33,670 nt of DNA from JAWWPY01 sp964412845 (GCA_964412845.1 CAYPQM010000071.1:1-33670); one strand, 5' to 3'; counted from the first letter of the stretch, positions 1 to 8,237 are shown. The notes: generated by a model not told the origin, from the sequence alone. Program-made: numbers and translations.

Positions 1-264
1 CTGATCCGTTCACGGCCGGCGAGTTCCCCGGGCATGCCCCGGCGGCATCATCCGCGGCGGCCGGCTGGGAGCGGATCTCCCCCCCCCCAGCCGGGCACCG
101 GTCACTAGTCAGCACCGTCACAGCGGGACATTCGACGTCTGTGGGTGCACAGTGTTTTCGCCTCAAAGGCGTCTGGCCACGCGTCCGGCGCCCGCTGGCA
201 AGGGAGCCTAGGCGACTAGTCAGCCATTTCAACCAGATTGGCGGCTAGGCAGGTACCGCCGCTT

Positions 265-768
265 TCACGTGGCGGGGACGGCAATCACGATGGTCACATG
301 AAACGCGATCATGGCGTCGCAGCGAACCGGCTTGCCGATGCAGGCCGGCCGGGCCGACGTCAGATGAACGGTGCTCGGCCGGGTGGCGACGAAGGCGGCC
401 CCGGTCACCCCGCGCATCAGCGTAAAGCTGCCGTTCGGGCTGGGCCGCAGAGCGCTTGAGTCTGAACGGACCGGCGCCCACATGTGGGCCGGTGAGCCGT
501 GCAGGTACACCAGTACCTGCTGACCCATTCGCAGGCAGAACGTGCTGCCGTTGTCGCGACTGCCGAGCGTCAGTGTGCTGCCCGACGGCGCGGGCTTCGC
601 ATTTCCAGCGCAGGTTCCGGGGGCGGTCGGGCTGGCACTCGCAGTGCTGGCGGCCGGGCCGCCCGCCGACGGACCTGCCGCCTGAGATCCGCATGCCGCC
701 GCGCCCAGGGCTAGGCCCGTGATCAGGGCGACGGCACCTAGGACACGCTCTAGTGATCTGCTCGGCAT
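265..768 (-). CDS. small secreted lipoprotein, unknown function
   Basis: Predicted 167-residue lipoprotein. It starts with a basic n-region (MPSRSLERV), then a hydrophobic stretch ending in a lipobox-like GAAAC with the acceptor Cys near residue 26. A Ser/Ala/Gly/Pro-rich linker to about residue 50 follows, as is usual for actinobacterial lipoproteins. The rest, about 115 residues, is a small domain with four Cys (in CAGN, FCLRM, ACIGK and RCDAM) that could form two disulfides outside the cell. I do not recognise the domain. The ATG is preceded by a good GGAGG at about 5-9 bases. A 9-bp inverted repeat lies directly upstream of that ribosome site. The gene stands alone. Confidence 0.7.
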   Translation of the reverse strand: MPSRSLERVLGAVALITGLALGAAACGSQAAGPSAGGPAASTASASPTAPGTCAGNAKPAPSGSTLTLGSRDNGSTFCLRMGQQVLVYLHGSPAHMWAPVRSDSSALRPSPNGSFTLMRGVTGAAFVATRPSTVHLTSARPACIGKPVRCDAMIAFHVTIVIAVPAT

Positions 769-777
769 GGCAGCCTC

Positions 778-807
778 CTACGTCCGTCCAGCGAGGTCCG
801 GACGTAG
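778..807. promoter_or_regulatory. inverted repeat upstream of the lipoprotein gene
   Basis: CTACGTCCG (778-786) and CGGACGTAG (799-807) form a perfect 9-bp inverted repeat with a 12-base spacer. It ends one base from the Shine-Dalgarno of the lipoprotein gene. It could be an operator or a leader hairpin; the sequence does not decide between them. Confidence 0.45.
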
Positions 808-1439
808 GTCCGGCCACGGCGCTCAGGTGAGGATTAGACGCCGGGTGACTGTCCCCGGTTCCGGATGCCGATGACCAGCGCTCCCGGGGATGATCGCGAG
901 TCACCACCGAATGGGTGCTGGGGATACACCTGAAACCGCCCGGGCCTCGATCGCAGGACGCGCAGCATGCTGAACGTTGCCATGCTGACGGCACTGGGCA
1001 AGGGCGCTGAGCTGAAGCTGCGCCGGGGCACCGCACTGCTGAAGGCGCTGTCGAGGCCGGACATCCAGGTGCTGGCCGCCGCGCAAGCCCCGGGCCAGCG
1101 AGCATCTGGACATCCCTGCAGCCGCGCCGCCCCAGGGGCAAACCCGGAAGCAAACTGACGCCGGGCTCCATCGCGATGGCGGCACGCGGTGAACCCGCGC
1201 GGCAGCGCGCCGGGGCAGCCCGCCAGTGCCTGCGAGTCGTCAGCTTCTGAGGCGCTTGAGACCAGGAGCGAACGGCGCGGTCTTCTCCTGATCCGGCGTC
1301 AGCCACCCGGCGATGTCGGGCACGGTATTCGCTCGCGGGTTGCGGACGAGCCCCCACAGTCGAAGCTCGTCCGGGCATCGCTAACGCTAACGGTCTGGCC
1401 GGTCCCGATAGTGCGAACTCGGTAGCCTGCACCGAGCTG
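808..1439. other. intergenic region without a recognisable gene
   Basis: Reading frames on both strands here have the compositional look of shadows. None shows a domain, a ribosome site with a sensible start, or a family I recognise. One minus-strand stretch near 1250-1380 reads somewhat like protein for about 45 residues but starts after a stop and lacks a start codon. Its nature is unknown. Confidence 0.4.
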
Positions 1440-1469
1440 TTGACATGCAGCCTCCAGGCTGCATATAGT
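1440..1469 (+). promoter_or_regulatory. sigma70-type promoter of the ArsR-SRPBCC gene
   Basis: TTGACA (1440-1445), an 18-bp spacer and TATAGT (1464-1469) give a near-consensus housekeeping promoter. Transcription would start around 1476, leaving a leader of about 35 bases before the ATG at 1512. The core elements are overlapped by the two palindromes listed next. Confidence 0.7.
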
Positions 1470-1490
1470 TATGCAGTCCGATAGCTGCAT
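1445..1490. promoter_or_regulatory. tandem operator palindromes ATGCAG-N8-CTGCAT
   Basis: Two sites of identical geometry lie at 1445-1464 and 1471-1490, 26 bp apart start to start. The first is a 9+2+9 palindrome (ATGCAGCCT/AGGCTGCAT). The second keeps only the outer 6-bp arms. Site 1 fills the space between -35 and -10, and site 2 covers the expected transcription start. This is where a repressor would block RNA polymerase. The adjacent ArsR-type regulator is the obvious candidate ligand-responsive repressor. Confidence 0.7.
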
Positions 1491-1511
1491 ATTTAGATGG
1501 AGCGATCCGTG

Positions 1512-2312
1512 ATGGACGAGGTGTTCAGGGCGCTGGCTGACGCCAGCCGCCGCCAGTTGCTGGACAGCCTGAACTCCCGCAATGGCCAGACGCTGGGCGA
1601 GCTGTGCGGTCAGCTCGACATGGCCCGCCAGTCGGCCAGTAAGCATCTTGCGGTGCTGGAGGAGGCCAACCTGGTCACGACCGTGTGGCGTGGCCGCCAG
1701 AAGCTGCACTACCTCAACGCCGAGCCGATCAGCGCGATCGCCGAGCGGTGGATCGGCCAGTACAGCCGCGAGCGCGTGCACGCGCTCGCCGACCTGAAAC
1801 GAGCACTGGAGAACACGCCCATGGAACGACCCGAGTTCGTCTACACGACCTACATCAACACCACTCCACAGCGCCTGTGGCAAGCGCTGACCGAACCCGC
1901 CTTCTCCCGCCGCTATCTAGGCTTTGCGATCGAATCCGACTGGAAGGTCGGGTCGGCTTATGTCTGGGACGAGGACGGCCTGAAAATCGAACATCCCGGC
2001 CAGGTCATCCTGGAGTGCGAGCCCTACCGCAGGCTGGCGTTCACATTCCATACCTTCACGCCCGAGCTAGCCGCGCTTGTCGGGCTTAGCGGGGACACAA
2101 TCACGCGCGCGGCCGGTGAGCGGCGCTCGAAAGTCGCGTTCGACATCGAACCGCACGGAGACCAGGTCAAGCTAACGGTCGTGCACGACGACTTCGAACC
2201 CGGCAGCACCGTACTTGAGCTCATCAATTATGGCTGGCCGGTCAAGCTCTCAAACCTCAAGAGCATGCTCGAGCAGTCACCTGCCGCTAGCGAGGCGCAG
2301 AAGCAGCTGTAA
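1512..2312 (+). CDS. ArsR-type HTH regulator fused to an SRPBCC (AHSA1-like) domain
   Basis: A 266-residue one-component regulator. Residues 1-95 are a winged helix of the ArsR/SmtB type: 'FRALADASRRQLLDSL', then 'LGELCGQLDMARQSASKHLAVLEEA' as the recognition helix region, then the wing. No metal-binding Cys/His cluster of classical ArsR proteins is visible. From about residue 105 ('MERPEFVYTTYINT') a complete SRPBCC/AHSA1 fold follows, a hydrophobic ligand pocket family. The likely role is a repressor sensing an organic ligand. An in-frame ATG at 1497 also exists, but GGAG at 1499-1502 sits 9 bases before the ATG at 1512, so the later start is preferred. Its promoter carries two palindromes. 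The MFS gene begins about 100 bp downstream on the same strand and is a likely target. Confidence 0.85.
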   Translation: MDEVFRALADASRRQLLDSLNSRNGQTLGELCGQLDMARQSASKHLAVLEEANLVTTVWRGRQKLHYLNAEPISAIAERWIGQYSRERVHALADLKRALENTPMERPEFVYTTYINTTPQRLWQALTEPAFSRRYLGFAIESDWKVGSAYVWDEDGLKIEHPGQVILECEPYRRLAFTFHTFTPELAALVGLSGDTITRAAGERRSKVAFDIEPHGDQVKLTVVHDDFEPGSTVLELINYGWPVKLSNLKSMLEQSPAASEAQKQL

Positions 2313-2348
2313 CCGGCTAACACCCCGCCCGACCTCCCCTTTATTCGG

Positions 2349-2360
2349 CCCTGGCCAGGG
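2349..2360. promoter_or_regulatory. 12-bp perfect palindrome between regulator and MFS gene
   Basis: CCCTGGCCAGGG is self-complementary and lies 55 bases before the MFS start. It differs from the ATGCAG-type sites upstream of the regulator. It may be a separate regulatory site or a small mRNA hairpin. Confidence 0.25.
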
Positions 2361-2415
2361 TGGTGCTCCCGTACGCCCGAAATCAGCCCGCCCAACCACG
2401 CAAGGAGCCGTTGCT

Positions 2416-3897
2416 ATGCACGAACACAAGACCGGAACCGATCGCAGGTGGAACCCGGCCTGGACGCTCGCCGTCGCCTCACTCGCGCTGATGATGGCGT
2501 TCCTGGACTCTCTCGTGGTCACGACCGCCCTGCCGACCCTGCGCGTCGCGCTGCACAGCAGCCTCACCAATCTTGAGTGGACCGTCAACGCCTACAACCT
2601 CTCCTTCGCCTGCCTGCTCTTGACGGGGGCAGCGCTCGGCGACCGCTTCGGCCGGCGGCGGATGCTCTGCACCGGCCTGGCGATCTTCACCGGAGCGTCC
2701 CTGCTCGCCGGGTCGGCACCGACGATCAGCGTGCTCGTGGCCGCCCGGGCGATGCAGGGCGCCGGCGCGGCGATCATGGTGCCGCTGACCCTCACTCTTG
2801 TCACCGGTGCGTACCCGCCCAAGCGGCGGGGATGGGCGATCGGCATCTGGGGCGGAGTCGCGGGCCTGAGCGGCGCGATCGGGCCGTTCATCGGCGGCGC
2901 CGTCGTGCAGACGATCGGATGGCACTGGATCTTCTGGATCAACCTGCCCGTCGGCCTGGCGCTGATCCCGATCGCGCTGCTGCGTGTCCGCGAAAGCCAC
3001 GGCGGCCATCCACGCCTGGACATCCTCGGTGTCGGACTCTCCACTACCGGGCTGTTCGGGATCACCTGGGCCATCGTCCGCACGAACACGGCCGGCTGGG
3101 GCAGCTCCGAGGTCATCGCAACGTTGATCGCCGGTCTCGCAGTGATCGGGCTGTTCGTGCTCTGGGAGCGGCGCACTACCCACCCGATGCTCTCGCTTGC
3201 GATGTTCCGGCAAGCGAGCTTCACCGCTGCCAACGGCATCAGCTTCTGCCTGTTCGCGGGACTGTTCGGCGCCCTGTTCCTGATGTCCCAGTTCCTCCAG
3301 ACCGCGCAAGGCCGCAGCCCGCTGCAGGCAGGCGCCGAGCTTCTCGTCTGGAGCGCGACCGGACTCTTCGTCGCGCCGATCGCCGGCCGCCTCGCCGGCC
3401 GCCACGGCAACCGGCCGTTCATGCTCGCCGGCCTGGTGATGCAAACGGCGGGCCTGGCATGCCTGGCGATCATCGCCCGCACACATACCCCATTCCTGGA
3501 GATGGCCCCGCTGCTGCTTATCGCTGGCGCCGGCACCGCAATGGTGTTCCCTACCGTGACGAACGAGGTCATGGCATCGGTAGCCCCGCACGAGATCGGC
3601 ATCGCCTCCGGAACCAACAGCGCGCTACGCGAGCTCGGAGGCGTCTTCGGCATCGCCGTGCTCGCCTCCGTCTTCACCCGGCCCGGCGTCTACAGTTCAC
3701 CAGACACGTTCGTCGCGGGCTTCAGGTCAGCACTGTGGGTCGCCGTCGCCTTCTCGGCGGCCGGGATCCCTCTCGCCCTATCACTCAAACATGCGTCGCC
3801 CCCGGCCGTCCCGGCCGCGCCAGGCACGCCAGCGCGAGGCCCAGAACTATCGCCTCCCCCCGTCCCCGTCCAAGCCGGCCGCGATGCCGCATCCTAG
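2416..3897 (+). CDS. MFS drug transporter, DHA2 (EmrB/QacA-like) family
   Basis: A 493-residue membrane protein with the length and pattern of 14-helix proton-driven multidrug exporters. Helix 1 carries the DHA2-type motif 'LDSLVVTTALPTL'. The loop between helices 2 and 3 has motif A 'GDRFGRRRM'. Helix 4 has 'RAMQGAGAAIMVP' (motif B). Helix 5 has the antiporter-type Gly/Pro-rich stretch, followed by 'WIFWINLPVG'. The C-terminal 45 residues are Pro/Ala-rich and probably cytoplasmic. The ATG is set by AAGGAG 8 bases upstream; an open frame extends further 5' but overlaps the regulator. It follows the ArsR-SRPBCC gene on the same strand, as expected for an exporter controlled by a ligand-sensing repressor. 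Substrate unknown. Confidence 0.9.
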   Translation: MHEHKTGTDRRWNPAWTLAVASLALMMAFLDSLVVTTALPTLRVALHSSLTNLEWTVNAYNLSFACLLLTGAALGDRFGRRRMLCTGLAIFTGASLLAGSAPTISVLVAARAMQGAGAAIMVPLTLTLVTGAYPPKRRGWAIGIWGGVAGLSGAIGPFIGGAVVQTIGWHWIFWINLPVGLALIPIALLRVRESHGGHPRLDILGVGLSTTGLFGITWAIVRTNTAGWGSSEVIATLIAGLAVIGLFVLWERRTTHPMLSLAMFRQASFTAANGISFCLFAGLFGALFLMSQFLQTAQGRSPLQAGAELLVWSATGLFVAPIAGRLAGRHGNRPFMLAGLVMQTAGLACLAIIARTHTPFLEMAPLLLIAGAGTAMVFPTVTNEVMASVAPHEIGIASGTNSALRELGGVFGIAVLASVFTRPGVYSSPDTFVAGFRSALWVAVAFSAAGIPLALSLKHASPPAVPAAPGTPARGPELSPPPVPVQAGRDAAS

Positions 3898-4111
3898 GCA
3901 GGACCGCCGACCATGATGATCGGGTCAGTGGCGGCCAGATTGCTGCTCACCGCCGTGTTCGCCGCAAACCAGGAGGGCCAGAGTGCCGGGCGCGGGCCAT
4001 TGGTCCGTGGCTGCAGGCCAAGATCCAAGCGGCCGCCGGACACGCTGGATGAGCGCCGGCATGGCAGCGATGCTGTGACCTCCGACCCGGAAAGAGAAAA
4101 GGAGACGCCAG

Positions 4112-4849
4112 ATGATGAAGCACAAAGTCGCGACACGCGAGGAGTGGCTTGCGGCTCGCAGCCAGCTGCTTGCGAAGGAGAAGGAATTGACGCGCCGCGG
4201 GGACCAGCTCGCTGCGGAGCGGCGCAACCTCCCCTGGGTGCCGATCGAGAAGGAATACCGCTTCGGCACCGACGAGGGGCCCAAGACGCTGCCAGAACTG
4301 TTTGACGGGCGCTCGCAGCTGATCGTCTACCACTTCATGTTCGGCCCGTCCTACATGGCGGGCTGCCCGACCTGTTCTTCGGCGGCGGACACCTTCAACG
4401 GCGCCGTACCCCACCTGAACGCCCGCGATGTGACCTTCACCTGCATCTCGCGGGCTCCGCTGGACAAGCTCCAGGCCTACAAGCGGCGGATGGGCTGGAG
4501 CTTCCCATGGGCCTCCTCCCACGGAAACGACTACAACTTCGACCTTGAGATCTCACGGCCGGAAGAGGTAACCCGCGAGCTCCTGGCCGGCAGCGTCCCC
4601 CCAGTTGCCGCCGAACTGGCGCAGCAGTGCGGGACCGGGCCCGCGGCATATCTGTCCGAGGAGCCGGTGATGAGTACTTACGCGCTTGAGGACGGGACTG
4701 CCTGCCTGACCTACTCCACGACCGCCCGCGGGCTGGAGTTCATGATGGCCTACTACGGCTTCCTCGACCGCGCCCCGCTGGGCCGTAACGAGGGGGACGC
4801 GCCCATGCGGTGGCTGCGCCGCCACGACGAGTACGGAACGCGAACCTGA
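4112..4849 (+). CDS. DUF899 thioredoxin-like protein
   Basis: A 245-residue cytoplasmic protein of the DUF899 family, with no signal peptide or membrane segment. The N-terminal helical part ('EEWLAARSQLLAKEKELTR') leads into 'LPWVPIEKEYRF', typical of the family. Then comes a thioredoxin-like fold with 'LIVYHFMFGP' and a Cys pair in 'GCPTCSSAAD', where a redox motif is expected. 'GLEFMMAYYGFLDRAPLGR' is a family-like C-terminus. The start has AAAAGGAG 7 bases upstream. The gene lies 214 bp after the MFS pump and reads in the same direction, so it may belong to the same response set. Members are often annotated as putative dithiol-disulfide oxidoreductases; catalytic activity here is inferred only. 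Confidence 0.85.
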   Translation: MMKHKVATREEWLAARSQLLAKEKELTRRGDQLAAERRNLPWVPIEKEYRFGTDEGPKTLPELFDGRSQLIVYHFMFGPSYMAGCPTCSSAADTFNGAVPHLNARDVTFTCISRAPLDKLQAYKRRMGWSFPWASSHGNDYNFDLEISRPEEVTRELLAGSVPPVAAELAQQCGTGPAAYLSEEPVMSTYALEDGTACLTYSTTARGLEFMMAYYGFLDRAPLGRNEGDAPMRWLRRHDEYGTRT

Positions 4850-5225
4850 CCGGACAATACGGAAAAAGGGAGCCGCGTGTCCGACGGCGCAAACCGACCA
4901 TCCGGGTCCCTGGTGCAGTGCCAGGCCAGCTACCGCACTGCCGTACAGAATTAGGCGGCTACGTGCGTACCTGCTGGCACCCAGGCCTGGCTACGGTACG
5001 TGACCGGCAGTCGCTGGGACCACTACAGGACAAACTCTCATTACGCTCAAACCACCAGGCCCCCGCCGTGAGGGAAATGAAGAATCCATGAGACGAAACC
5101 GTCCAAAAATCCATGAGACGGCCCGCAAGAGCCCAGGTCAGCGCGATCCCAGGCGAAAGGAACAATGAAAACCTACAGTCCTGCTGCACAGCGACGGTCT
5201 ACTGCGGGATCCCTGCCGGACCGGA
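4850..5225. other. intergenic region between convergent genes, with a direct repeat
   Basis: No gene is recognised. The only clear structure is a 13-base direct repeat, AATCCATGAGACG, at 5083-5095 and 5108-5120 (25 bp period), each followed by A/G-rich sequence. No strong terminator hairpin with a T run was seen. Confidence 0.4.
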
Positions 5226-5633
5226 TCAGAGGGCCCGAAGCCCGTCGAGGAGGTCCCGGAGCAGGCGCTGGTTGGCCGCCTGGCCTTCCGCCGTCATGCT
5301 AGTGATCTTAATCATCCCGAGCGCGCTCAGATCGCTCAGCAGGACGCGGAGCACAGCCAGCGGGAGGTCGATGTCAGCGGCCAGGTCCACGACGGTTACC
5401 GGCCGGCCACCGCACATCCGGAGCAGCCGCCGGTGCTCGGGGCCGGGCCGGAAATCATGATCAGGCGCCCGGCCGGTGGCCACCACGAGGTCGATCAGGC
5501 CCAGGGGTGCATCGCCACTCGGGCTCGTCCGCCCCTTGGTGATGGCATACAGCCGGACGACCGGGCCCGCGTCCTGGTCGAGCCACCGCTCCTTCGCTGA
5601 GTCCATGCCCAGATCACCCGGCGGCTGGTTCAC
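5226..5633 (-). CDS. DUF742 protein (conservon CvnC-like)
   Basis: A 135-residue DUF742 protein. The family's opening 'VVRLYAITKGRT' is at about residues 25-36. A winged-helix-like middle follows, with 'VVDLAADIDLPLAVLRVLLSDLSALGMI'. In actinomycete conservons this protein is encoded between a roadblock/LC7 protein and a small GTPase, and the set acts below a membrane histidine kinase. Here it directly follows the kinase gene with a 90-base gap. Neither a roadblock nor a GTPase gene is present. Translation starts at a GTG without a convincing Shine-Dalgarno; an in-frame ATG lies 9 codons further in (MDSAKERW) and is an alternative. Confidence 0.85.
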   Translation of the reverse strand: MNQPPGDLGMDSAKERWLDQDAGPVVRLYAITKGRTSPSGDAPLGLIDLVVATGRAPDHDFRPGPEHRRLLRMCGGRPVTVVDLAADIDLPLAVLRVLLSDLSALGMIKITSMTAEGQAANQRLLRDLLDGLRAL

Positions 5634-5723
5634 GTCAGGCGAATCTCGGCCGCACCGCGATTAACTGGCCTGGCCGGTCCACCGGCCGGGCGGGACTTGG
5701 CCGGGCAGGCCTTGGCCAGGCTG

Positions 5724-8237
5724 TCAGCCAACCTCACCATCACCCGCCTCGTCCTCCGCGCCCCGGGCGCCGACCTGGCCCGCGGCTGGCGGCCCGGTGG
5801 CGGCCGACGGCCGGGCACCTGTGGCCGGCTCGATCTCGTCAGCTCGCCCGCGCTGCCATCCCTGCTGGAGGGATCGCATGAGGCTGCGGGCCTGGTCGGG
5901 CGTCCGGGCGTTGGCCGCGTCCGTCCCGGCCGCGGCGCCGCTCAGCACCGGCGGCGGACGATCCCGGAGCTGGGGGGCCAGGCTGGCCTGGCGAAGGCGC
6001 CGGGGCAGTCCGAGGTGCGACCCGGCGGCGGCATGACCACCAGGAGCAGGACCAGGAGAAGGACCAGGAGCAGGACCAGGAGCAGGACCAGGACCGGGAC
6101 CAGGAGCAGGACCAGGAGCAGGACCAGGAGCAGGAGCACGAGCAGGAGCAGCCGACGGCACCATCGGCATCGCGGGCGACGGCTCGGGCGGGCTTGCCGT
6201 CCGGTGCCGTCCGGCTAGCGAGAGTGCCGGGGCCTGCTGCTCCGGCGACCTGGCGGCACCCGCCATCGTGGCCTCAGCCGGCTCGCCGGCTGAGGCCACG
6301 GCCTGGCCGTCGTCACCGGCCCCTGGAGTGGCGCTCGGCTCGCCTTCCGGCACCATGATGTCCTGTGGCACCAGCACGATCGCGGTTGTCCCGCCATACG
6401 GCGACTCACGCAACGAGACCTTGATGCCGTGCTTCGCGGCCAGCCGGCCGACGACGAAGATGCCCAGCTGATCGCTGTTGCTCACATCGAATTCGGGCGG
6501 GCTGGCCAGGCGCTCGTTGATGCGGGCCCGCTCGTCGGCGGCCAGCCCGAGCCCGCGGTCCTCAATTTCCGCGACGAAGCCATTGCCGACCGCATCGGCC
6601 TTGACCACGACCTGAGTAGCGCTCGGGGAGAACGCCGTCGCATTCTCGATCAGCTCGGCGAGCAGGTGAATCAGGTCGTTGACCGCGTTGCCGATCACCG
6701 CGTGCGTCGATTCGGTAAGCACGTCGACCCGGACGTAGTCCTCCACCTCCGCGACGGCAGCGCGCAACACGTCGACGACCGGAACGGGGTCACGCCAGCC
6801 GCGCGCGGGGACCGCTCCGGAGAGGATGATCAGGCTCTCCGCGTGCCGGCGCATCCGGGTAGTGATGTGATCGAGCTGGAACAGGCCGGCCAGCGCCGCA
6901 GGTTCACTGGTCTGCCGCTCCATCGCGTCGAGCATGGTGAGTTGCTGGTGCAGCAGCGACTGGTTGCGCCGGGAGAGATTGAGAAAGAGCCGGTTCGCGC
7001 CCTCACGCAGCCTGGCCTGGCCGACCGCGGCCTGCACCGCCGTCCGCTGCACGGTGGCGAACGCCGTGGCCACCCGTGCGGTTTCGGTGATCTTGCCGGG
7101 TGACGGCGGCGGGGACTCGGCCAGCACGTCAACCTCCTCGCCACGGCTAAGCCGGTCAACGATCCCCGGCAGCCGCTCTTCGGCCATGCTGCGGGCGGCG
7201 GTATGCAGCCCGGTGAGTTCCTGGGTAAGCCGCCGGCCAAAACGCAGCAAGACGAAGACCGACGCGGCCAAGGCGACCAGGCCAAGACCGCCCGCCAGCG
7301 CGACCTGGACCAGGAGCCGGTTGCTGAGCTGCCGGCTTCCCGCGGCCAGGGCCATCCGATCCTGGGCCGCAGCGTGATTGAAGGCGGCCAGGAACGTCGG
7401 GGCGACCGCCACCCAGGTGCTGGCGGTCACCGGCACGGGCCCGGGGTCGCCGATGCTGGCGCTGATCCGGTTCTCGATCGCCGCGAAACGGCGGTAATTC
7501 GGCGAGCTGTAGACCCGCTGGTATCCGGCCCGGAGGTTCGGGTTCAGCTGGGACAGCACGTCGCCTATCAACAGCCGCTGGTTAGCTACCGTGCTGGCGA
7601 AAAGCTCCCGGTCAGCGGTGCTCATCTGGTCGCCTAGGGTCGCCAGCGCCCCGCTGACCAGGGCAACCTCCCGGCCAGCCAGTTCCAGCGCACGAGCGCC
7701 CTCGACACCCACCACCGCCTGCTGGTACAGCGGGACGTCGTTGACCAGGATCAGGCTGTTATACAGCTGGAACTCGGCATCGACGATGCTGTTGTAGGCC
7801 CGGAACGCGGCGAGCGCGCCCATGCCGCCGGAGGCGTACTTGGCCCTGATCCTTTTGAGCTGGCTCAGTTTCGCGAAGAACCTGGCCAGAGGCGCTTTCC
7901 CGGACGCGAACATCGAGCCGCGCGCCGTGTCCGCTCCGCGCCGGAGCGCCGTGATCGCCCGGTCGGTACTCTTCTGCGCGGCGGCGAGCTGCCCTACCGG
8001 CTCCTGGCGGTTCGTGCTCAGCCACATGAAAGCCTGCAGCCGCTCCTGCGTGAGCTGGGCGGCCAGGGCGTCAGCGGGCGCGCCGATCAGCGCGTCCTGG
8101 ACGCTGTAAGCGCGCTCCTGCAGGGCGTTTCCGAGCGTGACGCTCGCGGCGTATCCCCACAGGGCCAGCAGCGTGACCATGGGGATGATGAACAGGCCGG
8201 CGAGTGTGGCCCGGATCGGACGCGGGCGGGAAGCCAT
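5724..8237 (-). CDS. nitrate-sensor-type histidine kinase (conservon CvnA-like)
   Basis: An 837-residue membrane sensor kinase. Helix 1 is at about residues 10-33. A roughly 270-residue extracytoplasmic helical domain of the nitrate/nitrite-sensing (NIT) type follows. Helix 2 is at about 305-330, then a HAMP-like linker. The cytoplasmic part has the conservon-type dimerisation segment 'LDHITTRMRRHAE' (about 453-466). The HATPase domain has N-box 'ELIENATAFSP', G1 'EDRGLGLA', 'GIFVVGRLAAKHG' and 'GGTTAIVLVP'. After about residue 624 a low-complexity tail includes a Pro-Gly repeat (about 696-733). I start at the ATG giving MASRPRPIRATL because GAGGGG precedes it; an open frame runs 28 codons further upstream. 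The DUF742 gene is next downstream. Confidence 0.88.
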   Translation of the reverse strand: MASRPRPIRATLAGLFIIPMVTLLALWGYAASVTLGNALQERAYSVQDALIGAPADALAAQLTQERLQAFMWLSTNRQEPVGQLAAAQKSTDRAITALRRGADTARGSMFASGKAPLARFFAKLSQLKRIRAKYASGGMGALAAFRAYNSIVDAEFQLYNSLILVNDVPLYQQAVVGVEGARALELAGREVALVSGALATLGDQMSTADRELFASTVANQRLLIGDVLSQLNPNLRAGYQRVYSSPNYRRFAAIENRISASIGDPGPVPVTASTWVAVAPTFLAAFNHAAAQDRMALAAGSRQLSNRLLVQVALAGGLGLVALAASVFVLLRFGRRLTQELTGLHTAARSMAEERLPGIVDRLSRGEEVDVLAESPPPSPGKITETARVATAFATVQRTAVQAAVGQARLREGANRLFLNLSRRNQSLLHQQLTMLDAMERQTSEPAALAGLFQLDHITTRMRRHAESLIILSGAVPARGWRDPVPVVDVLRAAVAEVEDYVRVDVLTESTHAVIGNAVNDLIHLLAELIENATAFSPSATQVVVKADAVGNGFVAEIEDRGLGLAADERARINERLASPPEFDVSNSDQLGIFVVGRLAAKHGIKVSLRESPYGGTTAIVLVPQDIMVPEGEPSATPGAGDDGQAVASAGEPAEATMAGAARSPEQQAPALSLAGRHRTASPPEPSPAMPMVPSAAPARAPAPGPAPGPAPGPGPGPAPGPAPGPSPGPAPGGHAAAGSHLGLPRRLRQASLAPQLRDRPPPVLSGAAAGTDAANARTPDQARSLMRSLQQGWQRGRADEIEPATGARPSAATGPPAAGQVGARGAEDEAGDGEVG
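6037..6150. repeat. 6/12-bp tandem repeat inside the histidine kinase gene
   Basis: Alternating CAGGAC and CAGGAG units repeat imperfectly for about 110 bp. On the minus strand they encode an alternating Pro-Gly/Pro-Ala run in the kinase tail. Units of 6 and 12 bp keep the frame, so copy number can change without breaking the gene. Confidence 0.8.

Noticed and set aside
80..88. C run and a repeated ACTAGTCAGC (104-113, 215-224) at the left edge
   Set aside because: Two 10-base copies 111 bp apart without further structure are too little to call a repeat element.
1250..1380. Short minus-strand peptide-like stretch (about 45 codons)
   Set aside because: It follows a stop, has no start codon or ribosome site, and matches no family I know. 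It is not enough for a gene call.
2479..3677. Long minus-strand frames opposite the MFS gene
   Set aside because: High-G+C shadows: they cover the MFS gene, have no hydrophobic pattern or domain, and the MFS frame has a strong ribosome site and family motifs.
5630..5818. Minus-strand frame between kinase and DUF742 that might be the missing roadblock gene
   Set aside because: Its 62 codons overlap the kinase tail and show none of the roadblock/LC7 pattern. Only its stop overlapping the DUF742 GTG made it notable.
6000..6218. Plus-strand Arg/Thr/Ser-repeat reading frame opposite the kinase tail
   Set aside because: It is the antisense of the Pro-Gly-coding repeat. It has no start signal and its sequence is fully explained by the kinase gene.
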